Source: Desulfobacteraceae bacterium (GTDB lineage Bacteria > Desulfobacterota > DSM-4660 > Desulfatiglandales > Desulfatiglandaceae). Taken from it: a DNA stretch of 5,953 bases. Both the position numbers and the translations under genes were made by a program. The DNA is taken from assembly GCA_011042035.1 (NCBI GenBank), contig DQZA01000013.1, positions 1-5,953 of the forward strand. The letters run 5' to 3'. How positions within the stretch are numbered: position 1 is the stretch's first letter; every line of letters begins with the position of its first letter. Below, piece by piece: positions 5,930 to 5,953 of this stretch. Under the pieces are notes generated by a model, which was not told the DNA's origin, searched no databases, and saw nothing but the letters and a program-made list of their open reading frames with translations.

Positions 5930-5953
5930 CGATCGAAGGTAATAAGACCAATC
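5930..5953 (+). other. Short tail after gcvPB, no feature resolved
   Basis: Twenty-four bases follow the gcvPB stop. GAAGG (5935-5939) could be part of a ribosome binding site for a further gene just outside the window, but no start codon is visible. No terminator hairpin can be seen here, so the operon may continue. Confidence 0.2.

Overview
The window holds a bacterial glycine cleavage (glycine decarboxylase / reversible glycine synthase) locus arranged around a 250-bp divergent control region. On the minus strand one uninterrupted frame runs from an ATG at 1961 off the left edge. It encodes a complete aminomethyltransferase (GcvT, T-protein) joined through a short linker to a serine hydroxymethyltransferase (SHMT/GlyA) domain, whose C-terminal part lies outside the window. 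On the plus strand are an Lrp/AsnC-family regulator (2212-2655), gcvH (2742-3143), gcvPA (3147-4472) and gcvPB (4469-5929), so P-protein is split into two subunits. The last 24 bases show no gene.

Layout: 1-1961 gcvT-glyA fusion (minus, 3' end missing); 1962-2211 divergent intergenic region with two outward-facing TTGACA boxes, a 10-bp direct repeat between them, a 9-bp inverted repeat and a small hairpin in front of the regulator; 2212-2655 regulator; 2656-2741 short gap with a two-codon start-stop cistron and a palindrome; 2742-5929 gcvH-gcvPA-gcvPB, tightly packed (3-nt gap, then a 4-nt ATGA overlap) and almost certainly cotranscribed and translationally coupled.

How the genes fit together: GcvPA/GcvPB decarboxylate glycine and load the aminomethyl group on the lipoyl lysine of GcvH. 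The GcvT domain moves the one-carbon unit to tetrahydrofolate and releases ammonia. The fused SHMT domain would combine that 5,10-methylene-THF with a second glycine to make serine, or run in reverse. P, H, T and SHMT activities are therefore all encoded here. The L-protein (dihydrolipoyl dehydrogenase) and lipoylation enzymes are not in the window. The regulator lies between the two arms and is a natural candidate to control both.

Organism: Shine-Dalgarno sites, operon packing and the split P-protein indicate a bacterium. The base composition looks balanced, without strong GC or AT bias in the genes. The gene content would suit an anaerobe, for example in the Desulfobacterota, but that is a low-confidence inference. 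The most noteworthy item is the GcvT-SHMT fusion with its divergent SHMT motifs; the rest is a well-formed glycine cleavage operon.
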